From contig CAZUJF010000004.1 in NCBI GenBank assembly GCA_964619955.1, positions 124,001 through 188,000 of the forward strand: a stretch of 64,000 nt of DNA. Direction: 5' to 3'. The first letter of the stretch is position 1; each line of letters starts with the position of its first letter. Of this stretch, positions 33,871 to 44,457 are shown piece by piece. This DNA comes from JACQFK01 sp964619955. GTDB lineage: Bacteria; Planctomycetota; MHYJ01; JACPRB01. The notes beneath the pieces were generated by a model. It did not search any database. It had not been told where the DNA came from and was given only the letters and a program-made list of their open reading frames with translations. The position numbers and the translations under genes are program-made.

Positions 33871-34702
33871 ACGCTGGGGCTTCCGGCGCCCGCGGCGCCT
33901 GAGGACCATCGCGCTCCTGCCCACCCTCATCACGCTCGGCAACGGCGTCCTGGGCATGATCGCGATCATGATGGTCGGCCAGGGCCTCGAGGCCGACGAG
34001 GCCGGCCGCAGCCTGAAGTACTTCCACAACGCCGCCTGGTGCATCCTCGCCGCCATGATCTTCGACGCCCTCGACGGCTTCGTGGCCCGCATGACCCGCA
34101 CCACCTCCAACTTCGGGGCCATGCTGGACTCGCTCTGCGACCTCGTCACCTTCGGCGTCGCCCCGGGCTTCCTCACCTTCGCCCTCACCCGCGACCAGTC
34201 GGGCTTCTGGGCCCGCCCCGTCCAGGCCGTCTGCGTCCTCTACGCGATGTGCGCCCTCATCCGCCTCGCCCGCTTCACCGTGGAAACCACGCCGGACGAG
34301 AGCTCCCACCGCGAATTCGCCGGCCTGCCCTCCCCCGCCGCCGCCGGCGTCGTGGCCGCCGCCGTGCTCTCCCTGCGCTTCCTCGAAGTGGAGCTGCTGA
34401 CGCTGCACAACATCATCCGCGCCTCCCTGCCCGCCCTCGCCCTGGCCACCGGCATCCTCATGGTCTCCCGCGTCCGCTACGTCCACCTGGTCAACAAGCT
34501 GCTCCGCGGCCGGCGCCCCTTCATCACCCTGATCGAGATCGCGCTCGTCGCCGCCCTCGTCTACCAGTTCCAGGAATTCGCCTTCTTCATCGCCTTTTTC
34601 GGATATGCGGTGTCGGGCCCCGCCCTCGGGGTCAAGCGCCGCATCCTCCGTCCCAAGTCGCCCCCGGAGGCGGCCACCCCCGATCGGAACCCCCGCGTTT
34701 GA
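33839..34702 (+). CDS. pssA: CDP-diacylglycerol-serine O-phosphatidyltransferase
   Basis: 287 residues from a GTG at 33839 preceded by AAGGTGA; it overlaps psd by 32 bases. The CDP-alcohol phosphotransferase signature is complete: FDALDGFVARMTRTTSNFG followed by AMLDSLCDL (D-G-x2-A-R-x8-G-x3-D-x3-D). About eight membrane spans. It forms phosphatidylserine, the substrate of the upstream decarboxylase. Confidence 0.93.
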   Translation: MERPSSPESARRWGFRRPRRLRTIALLPTLITLGNGVLGMIAIMMVGQGLEADEAGRSLKYFHNAAWCILAAMIFDALDGFVARMTRTTSNFGAMLDSLCDLVTFGVAPGFLTFALTRDQSGFWARPVQAVCVLYAMCALIRLARFTVETTPDESSHREFAGLPSPAAAGVVAAAVLSLRFLEVELLTLHNIIRASLPALALATGILMVSRVRYVHLVNKLLRGRRPFITLIEIALVAALVYQFQEFAFFIAFFGYAVSGPALGVKRRILRPKSPPEAATPDRNPRV

Positions 34703-34709
34703 GGAAAGC

Positions 34710-35153
34710 ATGGGCGTGCTGGCGTACGTCGGCCTGGGCTCGAACCTCGGCGACCGCGAGAGCCTGATCACGAAGGCCCTCGAGGCGCTCCGGCCCCGGC
34801 GCGTCTCCCGCGTCCTCGAGACCGAACCCTGGGGGCTCCGGGAGCAGCCGCGCTTCCTCAACGCCGTCGCCGAGCTGCAGACCGACCTGTCCGCGCAGGC
34901 CCTGCTCGCCCGCCTCCGGGACGTGGAGGACCGCCTCGGCCGCGTCCGCGCGCAACGCTGGGGCCCCCGGACCATGGACCTGGATCTGCTGCTCTACGGC
35001 GACGTCGCCCTGGAAAGCGACGCGCTCTCGATCCCGCACCCGCGCCTCGCCGGCCGGCGCTTCGTCCTCGAAGGCCTCGCCGAACTCTGCCCGGAACATC
35101 GCGTGCCCGGACTCGAACGCACCGTGCGGGAACTGCTGGAGGACTTGCCATGA
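34710..35153 (+). CDS. folK: 2-amino-4-hydroxy-6-hydroxymethyldihydropteridine pyrophosphokinase
   Basis: 147 residues, ATG at 34710 after GAGGAAAG. HPPK motifs: YVGLGSNLGDRE, LREQPRFLNAVAEL and WGPRTMDLDLLLYGDV (metal-binding D-x-D). Folate pathway. Overlaps panC by four bases. Confidence 0.95.
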   Translation: MGVLAYVGLGSNLGDRESLITKALEALRPRRVSRVLETEPWGLREQPRFLNAVAELQTDLSAQALLARLRDVEDRLGRVRAQRWGPRTMDLDLLLYGDVALESDALSIPHPRLAGRRFVLEGLAELCPEHRVPGLERTVRELLEDLP

Positions 35154-35998
35154 CGCGCGTCCTGGAAACCATCAGCGGCGTCAAATCCCTGGTCGCCGCC
35201 TGCCGGAAGAAGGGCCTCAGCGTGGGCTTCGTGCCCACCATGGGCGCCTTCCACGAGGGGCACCTCTCCCTCATGCGCGCCGCCCGCAAGGAAAACGACA
35301 TCGTCGTCGTGAGCATCTTCGTCAACCCCATCCAGTTTTCGGTCGGCGAGGATTTCGACCGCTACCCGCGCCGCCTCGAACAGGACCTCAAGATGGCCGA
35401 GAGCGAGGGCGTCGCGGCCGTGTTCATCCCCTCCGTCGCCGAGATGTACCCCAAGGGCTTCGACACCTTCGTCGACCAGAACGAGGACGGCCTGGCCGAC
35501 AAGCTCTGCGGCAGCTTCCGCCCCGGCCACTTCCGCGGCGTCATGACGATCGTCACCAAGCTCTTCAACATCGTCACTCCCGACACGGCCTACTTCGGAC
35601 AGAAGGACTACCAGCAGGGGCTCCTCATCCGGCGCATCACCGTGGACCTGAACCTCCCCGTCACGGTCAAGGTCCTCCCCACCGTCCGCGAGGACGACGG
35701 CGTCGCCATGAGCTCGCGCAACGCCTACCTCGGCCCCAAGCAGCGCCTCGACGCGATCTGCCTCAGCCAGGCGCTCAAGCGCGCCCAGGACCTCATCCAC
35801 GGCGGACAGAACTCCGCCCCCAAGGTCGCCGCCGAGCTGCGCAAGTTCATCCACAAGACCAAGGGCGCCCGCGTCGAATACGTCGAGATCGTCAACTCGG
35901 AGACGCTGGAGCCGGTCAAGGAGATCAAGGGGCGCACCCTCATCGCCCTCGCCGTGCGCATCGGCAAGGCGCGCCTCATCGACAACATCCTCCTATGA
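35150..35998 (+). CDS. panC: Pantothenate synthetase PanC
   Basis: 282 residues. GFVPTMGAFHEGHLSLMRAA (ATP-binding HxGH), VSIFVNPIQFSVGEDFDRYPR, FFR-type FRPGHFRGVMTIVTKLFNIV, FGQKDYQQ and DDGVAMSSRNAYL are the conserved blocks. Condenses pantoate with beta-alanine. ATGA overlaps on both sides show tight coupling. Confidence 0.97.
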   Translation: MTRVLETISGVKSLVAACRKKGLSVGFVPTMGAFHEGHLSLMRAARKENDIVVVSIFVNPIQFSVGEDFDRYPRRLEQDLKMAESEGVAAVFIPSVAEMYPKGFDTFVDQNEDGLADKLCGSFRPGHFRGVMTIVTKLFNIVTPDTAYFGQKDYQQGLLIRRITVDLNLPVTVKVLPTVREDDGVAMSSRNAYLGPKQRLDAICLSQALKRAQDLIHGGQNSAPKVAAELRKFIHKTKGARVEYVEIVNSETLEPVKEIKGRTLIALAVRIGKARLIDNILL

Positions 35999-36870
35999 AA
36001 CCCCTCCGCCTCCGCTGCCCCGCCAAACTCAACCTCTTCCTCGAGATCCTGGGCCGGCGCCCCGACGGCTACCACGAACTCTCCTCCGTGATGGTCCCGG
36101 TGGACGTCTACGACACCCTGGAACTGAGCCCCGCGCGGCGCTTTTCGATCGAGGTCGACGGCCCCCCGCTGCCCGGCATGAACACCGTGGAGAAGGCCTG
36201 GCGCGCCGTCGCGAACCGGCGGAAGATCCCCCCCGTCCGCGTGCGCCTGCAGAAGGGCATCCCCGCCGGCAGCGGCACCGGCGGCGGCAGTTCGGACGCC
36301 GCCGCGATGATCGAGGCCCTCGACGTGATGTTCGACCTCGGCCTCGACCGCCACGAGGTCGCCGCCGAGATCGGCAGCGACGTGAACTTCTTCCTGGAGC
36401 GCGGGCCCGCCCTCTGCACGGGCCGCGGCGAGAAGGTCGCCCCCGTCCCTTCCGGGCCGCCGCTCTTCGGAGTCCTCTACTGGCCCGGCTTCGGCCTCAG
36501 CACCGCCGCCGTTTATCGGAAAGTTCGAGAGTTCTTGACATCCAACCCCCGTTCCGTTACAGATTTCTTAAACATATTCGCCCGGTCCGGGGCGGGGCCC
36601 CTCGGGCGCGCTCTTTTCAACCGGCTCGAGAGTTCCGCCTTTGCCCTGCACCCGGAGCTGGCCTCCCTGCGCGACCGGATGGCCCGCCTGCTCCCGCACG
36701 GGGCGAGGATGACCGGCTCGGGCTCCGCGCTCTACGGATTGTGCGATTCGCGCGCGGAAGCGGTGCGGGCCGCGCGCCGCATCCGTTCGGAGCTGGCCGG
36801 GTTCGTCGCATCCATCCGTCTGATGGATCGGGGGTCGTCGTGGAGATCACGGAAGTCCGCGTCAAGCTGA
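35995..36870 (+). CDS. ispE: 4-diphosphocytidyl-2-C-methyl-D-erythritol kinase IspE
   Basis: 291 residues. GHMP kinase: PAKLNLFLEILGRRPDGYHEL, the ATP loop IPAGSGTGGGSSDAAAMIEAL, and the C-terminal MTGSGSALYGLCDS. Non-mevalonate isoprenoid pathway. An A+T-richer patch at 36530-36575 contains a promoter-like TTGACA-17-TACAGA. Overlaps spoVG by 31 bases. Confidence 0.95.
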   Translation: MKPLRLRCPAKLNLFLEILGRRPDGYHELSSVMVPVDVYDTLELSPARRFSIEVDGPPLPGMNTVEKAWRAVANRRKIPPVRVRLQKGIPAGSGTGGGSSDAAAMIEALDVMFDLGLDRHEVAAEIGSDVNFFLERGPALCTGRGEKVAPVPSGPPLFGVLYWPGFGLSTAAVYRKVREFLTSNPRSVTDFLNIFARSGAGPLGRALFNRLESSAFALHPELASLRDRMARLLPHGARMTGSGSALYGLCDSRAEAVRAARRIRSELAGFVASIRLMDRGSSWRSRKSASS

Positions 36871-37271
36871 TCGGGCGCCGCAACGACAAGCTGCGGGCGT
36901 TCTGTTCCATCACCCTTTCGAACTCCTTCGTCATCCGCGACCTCAAGATCATCGAGGGCCTCAAGGGCGCGTTCGTCGCCATGCCCTCCCGGAAGATCTG
37001 CGACCGCTGCCCCCAGTGCGGCGGCAAGAACGCCCTCCGCGCCAAATTCTGCAGCGATTGCGGCAGCCGCCTCGGGGCGGACCGCGCCCCGGTGGATCCC
37101 GCCGGACGCGCCAAACTGCACGCCGACATCGCCCATCCCATCAACCCCGCCGCCCGCGAGGCCCTCCACAAGCGCATCCTCGCCGCCTATCACGAGGAGG
37201 TCGAGCGCTCCAAACTCCCCGGCTACAAGCCCGTGGAGATCTACGATTCCAACGAAGAGTACGACCTGTAG
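36840..37271 (+). CDS. spoVG: SpoVG-family RNA-binding protein with added zinc ribbon
   Basis: 143 residues from the GTG at 36840. The N-terminal 53 residues (EITEVRVKLIGRRNDKLRAF, VIRDLKIIEGLKGAFVAMPSRK) are SpoVG. Family members are usually 85-100 residues; here a Cys cluster (54, 57, 60, 71, 74) forms a zinc ribbon, followed by a helical tail ending EIYDSNEEYDL. SpoVG proteins are site-specific DNA/RNA-binding regulators. The ispE-spoVG neighbourhood is also found in Firmicutes. Confidence 0.9.
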   Translation: MEITEVRVKLIGRRNDKLRAFCSITLSNSFVIRDLKIIEGLKGAFVAMPSRKICDRCPQCGGKNALRAKFCSDCGSRLGADRAPVDPAGRAKLHADIAHPINPAAREALHKRILAAYHEEVERSKLPGYKPVEIYDSNEEYDL

Positions 37272-37304
37272 CGCCCGCGGCGGCCCCCCGCTATCATGAG
37301 GCCC

Positions 37305-38684
37305 ATGGCCGACTTCCGCAGCATCCCCAAGGTCGACGTCGTCCTCGCCCACCCGGGCGCCCAGCCGCTCATCGCCGAATCGGGCCGGGAGTTCTTCTCG
37401 ACCTGCCTCGACGAGGTCTTCGAGGGCATCCGGGGACGCATGAAGCAGGGCCAGGCGGCCGCCACGGACGTGCCCGCCATCCTCGGCGCCGTCAAGGAAC
37501 GCCTCGCCGCCCGCCGCGCCCCCAAGCTCTGCCGCGCCGTCAACGCCACCGGCGTCATCCTCCACACCGGGCTCGGACGCGCCGTGCTCGCCCCCGCCGC
37601 CCTGGAAGCCGTCGCGCGCGAACAGCGCGGCTATTCCCTGCTCGAAGTCGACCGCGCCTCGGGCGAGCGCTCGATCCGCGAAGCCCACGTCCTCGACCTC
37701 ATCCGCGAGATCACCGGGGCGGAGGCGGCCACCGTCGTCAACAACAACGCCGGCGCCACGCTCATCGCGCTCGCCGCCCTCGCCCAGGGCCGCGAAGTCG
37801 TCACCTCCCGCGGCCAGCTCGTCGAAATCGGCGGCTCCTTCCGCATCCCCGACGTGATGAAGCAGAGCGGCGCGAAACTCGTCGAGATCGGCACCACCAA
37901 CAAGACCTATTTATCCGATTTCGAGAACGCGATCACCGGGGAGACCGCGCTCCTCATGCGCGTCCACACCTCGAACTTCCGCATCCTCGGCTTCACGCAC
38001 TTCCCCTCGCTCGAGGAACTCGTCGCGCTCGGACGGAAACGGAACATCCCCGTCATGGACGACCTCGGCTCCGGGGCCTTCGTCGATCTCTCCGCCTACG
38101 GCGTGAAGGATGAACCCACCGTGCAGGAGAGCGTGGGAAGCGGCGCGGACGTCATCACGTTCAGCGGGGACAAGCTCCTCGGCGGCCCCCAGGCGGGCCT
38201 CATCGTCGGCCGCAAGGACGCGGTCTCGCGCATCCGCAAACACCCGCTCTTCCGCGCCCTCCGCGTGGACAAGCTGACGCTCACGGCGCTCGAGGCCACC
38301 CTGAAGCTCTACCTCGACAAGGAACGCCTCTTCCGCGAACTGCCCACGCTGCGCATGATTTCCATGAGCCTGGAGGAGTGCGGACAGCGCGCCGCATCAC
38401 TGGCGGCCCGGCTCAAGGACGTGCCCGGCCTCGCCGTCGAGATCTTGGACGACGCCAGCCAGTTCGGCGGCGGCTCGGTCCCCACCCAGGAGATCCCCAC
38501 CCGCGTGGTCGCCCTCAAGCCGGCCAAGCTTGCGTTGCAGGCGCTCTACGAACGCCTGCGCCTCGGCGAGCCCTGCGTCTTCGCGCGGGTACAGCGCGAC
38601 CGCGTCCTGCTCGACGTCCGCACCTTGCAGGAGGGCGAGGACGCCGAACTCGCCGCCGCCGTCCGCCGCGCCTGCGGCGCCTGA
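37305..38684 (+). CDS. selA: L-seryl-tRNA(Sec) selenium transferase SelA
   Basis: 459 residues from the ATG at 37305 (an ATG at 37296 is the alternative but lies in a TATCAT -10-like box). SelA landmarks: AVNATGVILHTGLGRAVLAP, REAHVLDLIREITGAEAATVVNNNA and VITFSGDKLLGGPQAGLIVG with the PLP Lys. It converts seryl- to selenocysteinyl-tRNA, so the organism should encode selenoproteins; selB, selC and selD are not in the window. Confidence 0.93.
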   Translation: MADFRSIPKVDVVLAHPGAQPLIAESGREFFSTCLDEVFEGIRGRMKQGQAAATDVPAILGAVKERLAARRAPKLCRAVNATGVILHTGLGRAVLAPAALEAVAREQRGYSLLEVDRASGERSIREAHVLDLIREITGAEAATVVNNNAGATLIALAALAQGREVVTSRGQLVEIGGSFRIPDVMKQSGAKLVEIGTTNKTYLSDFENAITGETALLMRVHTSNFRILGFTHFPSLEELVALGRKRNIPVMDDLGSGAFVDLSAYGVKDEPTVQESVGSGADVITFSGDKLLGGPQAGLIVGRKDAVSRIRKHPLFRALRVDKLTLTALEATLKLYLDKERLFRELPTLRMISMSLEECGQRAASLAARLKDVPGLAVEILDDASQFGGGSVPTQEIPTRVVALKPAKLALQALYERLRLGEPCVFARVQRDRVLLDVRTLQEGEDAELAAAVRRACGA

Positions 38685-38693
38685 AGACCGTCC

Positions 38694-38722
38694 TTCACTC
38701 CCCGTCCGCCCTCCGGTAGAAT
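38694..38722 (+). promoter_or_regulatory. Promoter of miaB
   Basis: TTCACT (38694-38699), 17 bases, TAGAAT (38717-38722). Ten bases to the miaB ATG. Confidence 0.7.
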
Positions 38723-38732
38723 TCCCAGCCTC

Positions 38733-40045
<1,313 letters not shown>

Positions 40046-40049
<4 letters not shown>

Positions 40050-41125
40050 GCCGGGACGACGCCCGCTTCATGGCGCGGGCGCTCGCACTCGCCGCCCGCG
40101 GAGGCATCCGCACCGCGCCCAATCCGCAGGTCGGCGCCGTCGTGGTCCGCGCAGGACGCGTGGTCGGCGAAGGCTTCCACCGCGCCCCCGGCAGTCCCCA
40201 CGCGGAAGTCCTGGCGCTGCGCCGCGCGGGCGCCGCCGCCCGGGGCGCCACGCTCTACGTCAGCCTCGAGCCCTGCTCGCCGCATCCCAAGCGCACGCCG
40301 CCCTGCACGGAGCTGCTGATCCGCAGCGGCCTCAAGCGGGTCGTCGCGGCGATGAAGGATCCCAACCCGCTGGTGCACGGGCGCGGGCTCGCGTTGCTGC
40401 GCCGCGCCGGAATCGAGGTCGTGCCCGGCGTCTGCGCCGCCGAAGCCGCCGGGCTCAACGCGCCGTTCGTCAAGGTCCACACCCGCGGACTCCCTTACGT
40501 CGTCGCCAAATGGGCCATGACGCTCGACGGCAAGATCGCGGCCCGCACGGGCGATTCCCGCTGGATCTCAAACGAACGCTCCCGCGCCTGGCTGCATCGC
40601 TACCGCGACACGTTCCAGGCCATCCTCGTGGGCAGCGGAACGGTGCTCCGCGACGACCCGACGCTGCGCGGCGCGCGCACCCGCCCGCTGCGCATCGTGC
40701 TCGACTCGCTCGCCCGCACGCCGCTCGACTCGAAGCTCGTGAAGACCGCGAAGGAGCAGCCGCTGCTGCTGGCCGTCTCCCCCAAGGCCCCCGAGCGCCG
40801 CGTCAAGGCCCTCGAACGCGCCGGCGCGCGCATCCTGACCCTCGACATCAGCGACCTGCACCTCGTTTTCCAGGCCCTGGCCCGGGACGGCATCCAGAAG
40901 ATCCTGGTGGAGGGCGGCGGCGAGGTTCATGCGAGCGTGCTGGAGGCGCGCCTGGCCGACGAAGCCTGCGTCTTCGTCGCACCGAAGATCATCGGCGGAC
41001 GCGGGTCGAAGTCGCCGGTGGAGGGCGAGGGCTTCGAGTTCATGGCGGAGGCGCTGAAGCTCGACCGCATCGCGATCGAGCGCAGCGGCGACGACGTCCT
41101 GATCCGGGGCCGCTTCGCGCCGTGA
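40046..41125 (+). CDS. ribD: Bifunctional riboflavin deaminase/reductase RibD
   Basis: 359 residues. The deaminase domain has P-H-A-E (His52, Glu54) and PC...PPC zinc ligands (Cys77, Cys87). The spacing C-x9-C is one residue longer than the common C-x8-C. The reductase domain has KWAMTLDGKIAARTGDSRWIS and KILVEGGGEVHASVL. Second and third steps of riboflavin synthesis. ATGA overlap with miaB. Confidence 0.94.
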
Positions 41126-41826
41126 CGCGCGCGGTCTTCCTCGACGCCGGCCACACGCTGCTCTACGCCCACCCGGATCTCGGGACGATCTACACGCAGG
41201 TCACGGTCGAGTTCGGCGTCGAGCTGCCCCCCGCGCGCTTTGCCGCCGTCTTCGGGCCCGTCTTCAAGGTCGCCGTGCAGGAATACGCCTCCCATTCCCA
41301 CGCGAGCGACGCGCAGGACTTCGCGATGTGGCGTTCGATCACGGGCCGCATCCACGAGGCCCTCCCGGAACTCGCGGGCGTCGACTTCGAAGCCTGGTTC
41401 CAGGCGCTCTACCGCCGCTTCGGCGAAGCCTCGGCCTGGAGCGTCTACGACGACGTCGTCCCGGTCCTGCGGCGCCTTCGCGAGCGGGGCCTGATCCTGG
41501 GCGTGGTCTCGAACTGGGACAGCCGCCTGCAGGCGATCTCGGACGGACTGGGCCTGACGGACCTCGTCGACTTCCTGGTGATCTCCGCGCGGGCGGGCGT
41601 GCGCAAGCCGGACCCCGGCATCTTCCGTCAGGCGCTGGAGCAGGCGGGCGTGGCTCCGGACGAGGCGCTGCACGTGGGCGACGTGCCGGAAGAAGACATC
41701 GACGGCGCCCGTCGCGCCGGGATCCGCGGGGTGCTGATCGAGCGCCGCGCGAGGCTCCCGGGCCATCCCGCCCCCGCCGGCACCCCGCTCATCCGCTCGC
41801 TGCACGAGCTGGAGGCGCTGCTCTGA
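41122..41826 (+). CDS. HAD-superfamily hydrolase
   Basis: 234 residues from a GTG at 41122 overlapping the ribD stop. HAD motifs: AVFLDAGHTLLYAHPD (motif I, here D-A-G instead of D-x-D), GVVSNWDSRLQ (motif II), KPDPGIFRQAL (motif III Lys) and HVGDVPEEDIDGARRAG (motif IV). The second Asp of motif I is replaced by Gly, which in HAD proteins suggests a dehalogenase- or phosphonatase-like or altered activity. Adjacent to ribD, so a riboflavin-pathway phosphatase is conceivable but unsupported. Confidence 0.85.
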   Translation: MTRAVFLDAGHTLLYAHPDLGTIYTQVTVEFGVELPPARFAAVFGPVFKVAVQEYASHSHASDAQDFAMWRSITGRIHEALPELAGVDFEAWFQALYRRFGEASAWSVYDDVVPVLRRLRERGLILGVVSNWDSRLQAISDGLGLTDLVDFLVISARAGVRKPDPGIFRQALEQAGVAPDEALHVGDVPEEDIDGARRAGIRGVLIERRARLPGHPAPAGTPLIRSLHELEALL

Positions 41827-41849
41827 CCAAGGTAAGACGCCGCCTTCTC

Positions 41850-43136
41850 ATGATCTTCGTCCCGATAGGTCTGCTCGCGGCGATCGCGAGTGGCATCGTC
41901 TGGGACGCCCACCGGACCGCCGACGCCGTGCTGGAACAAGGACGAATCGAGACGGACCGGCTCCTCGCCGAATACCGAGCGCGCGACACCCGGCGTCCCC
42001 CCTTCGGCGGCGAAGCCCTCGAAGGCGAGGCCTGGGACCTCTATCGGAAGGTGCTTCCGATTTTGGGGAATCTACCGCCAGAGGACAATGAGGCACTCCC
42101 TTCCCTGTCAGGCGACGCGGATACGGTACTCGACGACCAACGACAGGCCAATATCTTCGCAAGGCTGGAACCCCAGATCGAGCTTCTGCGCCAAGCGCTG
42201 CGACGACATACTGTGAATCCTCGCGCACGGTTCGAAGAGGGGGCAGCCACCCTTGGCGCATTGCCGCTAAACGAGTGCCTGAATACGTCCAGACTCCTCC
42301 ACGACCAAGCTCGCCACCATGTCCGATTGAATCATCCGGAAGAGGCATTCCACCGAATGCTCCTCGGTTTGGCCTTCGCTCAGGACGTGGGACGTCACAG
42401 CGCCATCATCGGCCTGCTCATCAGGGGGGTCTGCGAAGGAATCATGATGGAGGGCTTTCACGAAAACCTCGCTTCCCACACGGCGACGTCTGTCGATTGG
42501 ACTGGGCTCGCTTCCGGCCTTGACGCTCTGACCGCGATCCGCCCCAATGCAGGAGAAGCCTGGGACGGCGAGGATCTTTTCCTCCGCCACGCAATCCTCG
42601 AGCAAGATTTGATGGGCTACTTGAGCCAAAAAGAATCAGCCTTGGGGTGGAGGCACCTATGGTCCGTGAAGATTCTGAGAGCACAATCCATGAATCGGTT
42701 CCCCGAGTACGCTAAGCAGGGAAGAGAGTCCTTGCTGCGCCAACCATGGGATCGCATCAAGAGATGGAAGCAGCTCAAAGAAAGCTGGAGTCGCGACTCG
42801 AATCCGATCCTGGCCCCTATGGCGGGTAATTTCCACGCTCTGCAGAAGGACATCGAGGGCCTTCTCTCACGCACCCTCCTGCGCGTGGCCGTCGGAATCG
42901 CCTGGTATGAGACGGAGAAAGGCGCCTGGCCCGCGACGCTGCAGGATCTGGTGCCGCGCTATCTGGCCGCCGTCCCGCCATGCCCCTACACCGGCACGCC
43001 CCTTCGCTACCAGGACGGTCGCGTCTGGTCGGTCGGGGCGGATGGCGTCGACAATGGAGGCCAGCCGGAGCCCCCCAATGACGACCCGGAGAAGGCTGGC
43101 GCAGACGTCGTCTGGGTCGTGGCCCGCCGGAAGTAG
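41850..43136 (+). CDS. Membrane-anchored hypothetical protein with GspG-like C-terminus
   Basis: About 428 residues from the ATG at 41850. One N-terminal membrane anchor (FVPIGLLAAIASGIVW), a large helical extracytoplasmic region, and a C-terminal stretch ATLQDLVPRYLAAVPPCPYT then YQDGRVWSVGADGVDNGG resembling pseudopilin/DUF ends common in planctomycete proteins. Base use is visibly less G+C-rich at 42050-42900 than in neighbours. No function assigned. Its last codons form one arm of a 19-bp repeat. Confidence 0.7.
   Translation: MIFVPIGLLAAIASGIVWDAHRTADAVLEQGRIETDRLLAEYRARDTRRPPFGGEALEGEAWDLYRKVLPILGNLPPEDNEALPSLSGDADTVLDDQRQANIFARLEPQIELLRQALRRHTVNPRARFEEGAATLGALPLNECLNTSRLLHDQARHHVRLNHPEEAFHRMLLGLAFAQDVGRHSAIIGLLIRGVCEGIMMEGFHENLASHTATSVDWTGLASGLDALTAIRPNAGEAWDGEDLFLRHAILEQDLMGYLSQKESALGWRHLWSVKILRAQSMNRFPEYAKQGRESLLRQPWDRIKRWKQLKESWSRDSNPILAPMAGNFHALQKDIEGLLSRTLLRVAVGIAWYETEKGAWPATLQDLVPRYLAAVPPCPYTGTPLRYQDGRVWSVGADGVDNGGQPEPPNDDPEKAGADVVWVVARRK
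43104..43122 (+). repeat. 19-bp direct repeat, left copy
   Basis: GACGTCGTCTGGGTCGTGG, within the 3' end of the membrane-anchored gene; identical to 44458-44476. Confidence 0.95.
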
Positions 43137-43180
43137 GTGGCAAACAGTTCCTGGACCAGATCGCTGTCCCGGGAGACGAG

Positions 43181-44401
43181 TCAGGCAAAGTAGCCCAGAA
43201 CCTCGGCCGCGCCGGCCACGAGCACCTGGGAGTCCCCGAACTCATGAAGCTTCCACTCGGGCTTCCGGACTATCTGCAGTCCGCGCTTGCAGGGAAGCAT
43301 CGGTGCGAAGCGTTTCCAGTTGGGCGACGGCTCCGTGTCGGACAGCTTGACCTCGACCGGCAGCCACGGAATGCCGTCGCGGACGATAAGAAAGTCGATC
43401 TCCTGCTTCTCCTTGTTGCGGAGGTAGCACAGCTCGAATTCACCCTCGCCCGTGTCGGTCCAGGTGTGACAGGACTTCAGGAGGTGCGAGGCGACGAGGT
43501 TCTCGAAACGGGCGGCCTCGCCCGGCACCGCGCCGTAATCCCAGAGGTAGAGCTTCCCCTCCCGCAGCAACGAGCGCGCGATCTTCCGGCTGTACGGCCT
43601 GATCTCGAAGAGGTAATACAAATCCTTCAAGTAGGTCGTCCATCGCTTGAGGGTGGGCACGCTGGCTTCCAGATCCCGCCCCAGCGAGGAAAGGCTGAAC
43701 GGGGAGCCCACCCGCTCAGGCAGGAGCGCCGTCAGCATCTCCAGCCGCTCCAGTTCCGGGAGCCGGCTGAGGTCGCGAAGATCCTCGCGGATGACCAGCT
43801 GCTCGCGGCTGCGCCTCCACAAATTGGCTTTCCGGACGCTCTGATCCAGCAGCGGCTGCGGGAACGGACCGTAGGTCATCAACGCATCCAGGCCTTCCCG
43901 CCCGGCGCGGCCCCCCTCGCCGGCGCGGGAGTACAGCGCCTCCAGCAGGGCGTCCGGCGCCGGCACGTCCGGACGCGACAATTCCCGCAGCGAGAAGGGA
44001 TGCAGCCGGAAGGCATAATGCCGTCCCAGCAGGCTGTCGCTCCCCTTGCGATAGACATTCAAGCGGGCGCTGCCGGTCACGAGGAAGTCACAGGGGGATT
44101 CCAGGGTGTCGTAGACCCCCTTGAGATTGCGCTTCCAGCGCCGCTCCTTATGGATCTCGTCCAGGACCACCAAGGGAACCTCCGCTCCCGCCCCCCGGGG
44201 TACGAGGGTCGACGGATCCCGGGCCCACTCGCGACGGAAGGCGAGTTGATCCCAGTTCCGATACACGCCGACCTTCCGCCGCGCCAGCAGCATCCGAGCC
44301 AGCGTGGTCTTCCCGCACTGTCGCGGCCCCGAAACCATCGCGATCTTATGGTCGGCGAACGACAACCCCTCGATGGCTCCGGCGAGCGATCGCTGCTGCA
44401 T
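43181..44401 (-). CDS. AAA ATPase with DUF4143
   Basis: 406 residues from the ATG at 44401. Walker A is MVSGPRQCGKTTLAR, Walker B VPLVVLDEIHKERRW, then FLVTGSARLNVYRKGSDSLLGRHYAFRLHPFS, the pattern of the AAA_14/DUF4143 family. The C-terminal part has VDFLI-type EIDFLIVRDG and VEVKLSDTEP, a restriction-nuclease-like D-x(n)-E-x-K. Family function is unclear; members are frequent in mobile or defence islands. It is flanked by 19-bp direct repeats. The upstream extension to 44437 overlaps the promoter and is rejected. Confidence 0.88.
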   Translation of the reverse strand: MQQRSLAGAIEGLSFADHKIAMVSGPRQCGKTTLARMLLARRKVGVYRNWDQLAFRREWARDPSTLVPRGAGAEVPLVVLDEIHKERRWKRNLKGVYDTLESPCDFLVTGSARLNVYRKGSDSLLGRHYAFRLHPFSLRELSRPDVPAPDALLEALYSRAGEGGRAGREGLDALMTYGPFPQPLLDQSVRKANLWRRSREQLVIREDLRDLSRLPELERLEMLTALLPERVGSPFSLSSLGRDLEASVPTLKRWTTYLKDLYYLFEIRPYSRKIARSLLREGKLYLWDYGAVPGEAARFENLVASHLLKSCHTWTDTGEGEFELCYLRNKEKQEIDFLIVRDGIPWLPVEVKLSDTEPSPNWKRFAPMLPCKRGLQIVRKPEWKLHEFGDSQVLVAGAAEVLGYFA

Positions 44402-44408
44402 TCTGACT

Positions 44409-44437
44409 ATCTTAACGATTTGAGTTAAAGTGGTCAA
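44409..44437 (-). promoter_or_regulatory. Promoter of the AAA/DUF4143 gene
   Basis: Minus strand TTGACC (44437-44432), 17 bases, TAAGAT (44414-44409). Seven bases to the ATG at 44401; leaderless. Confidence 0.78.
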
Positions 44438-44457
44438 ACCCGGGAAGGGCCGGAGTG

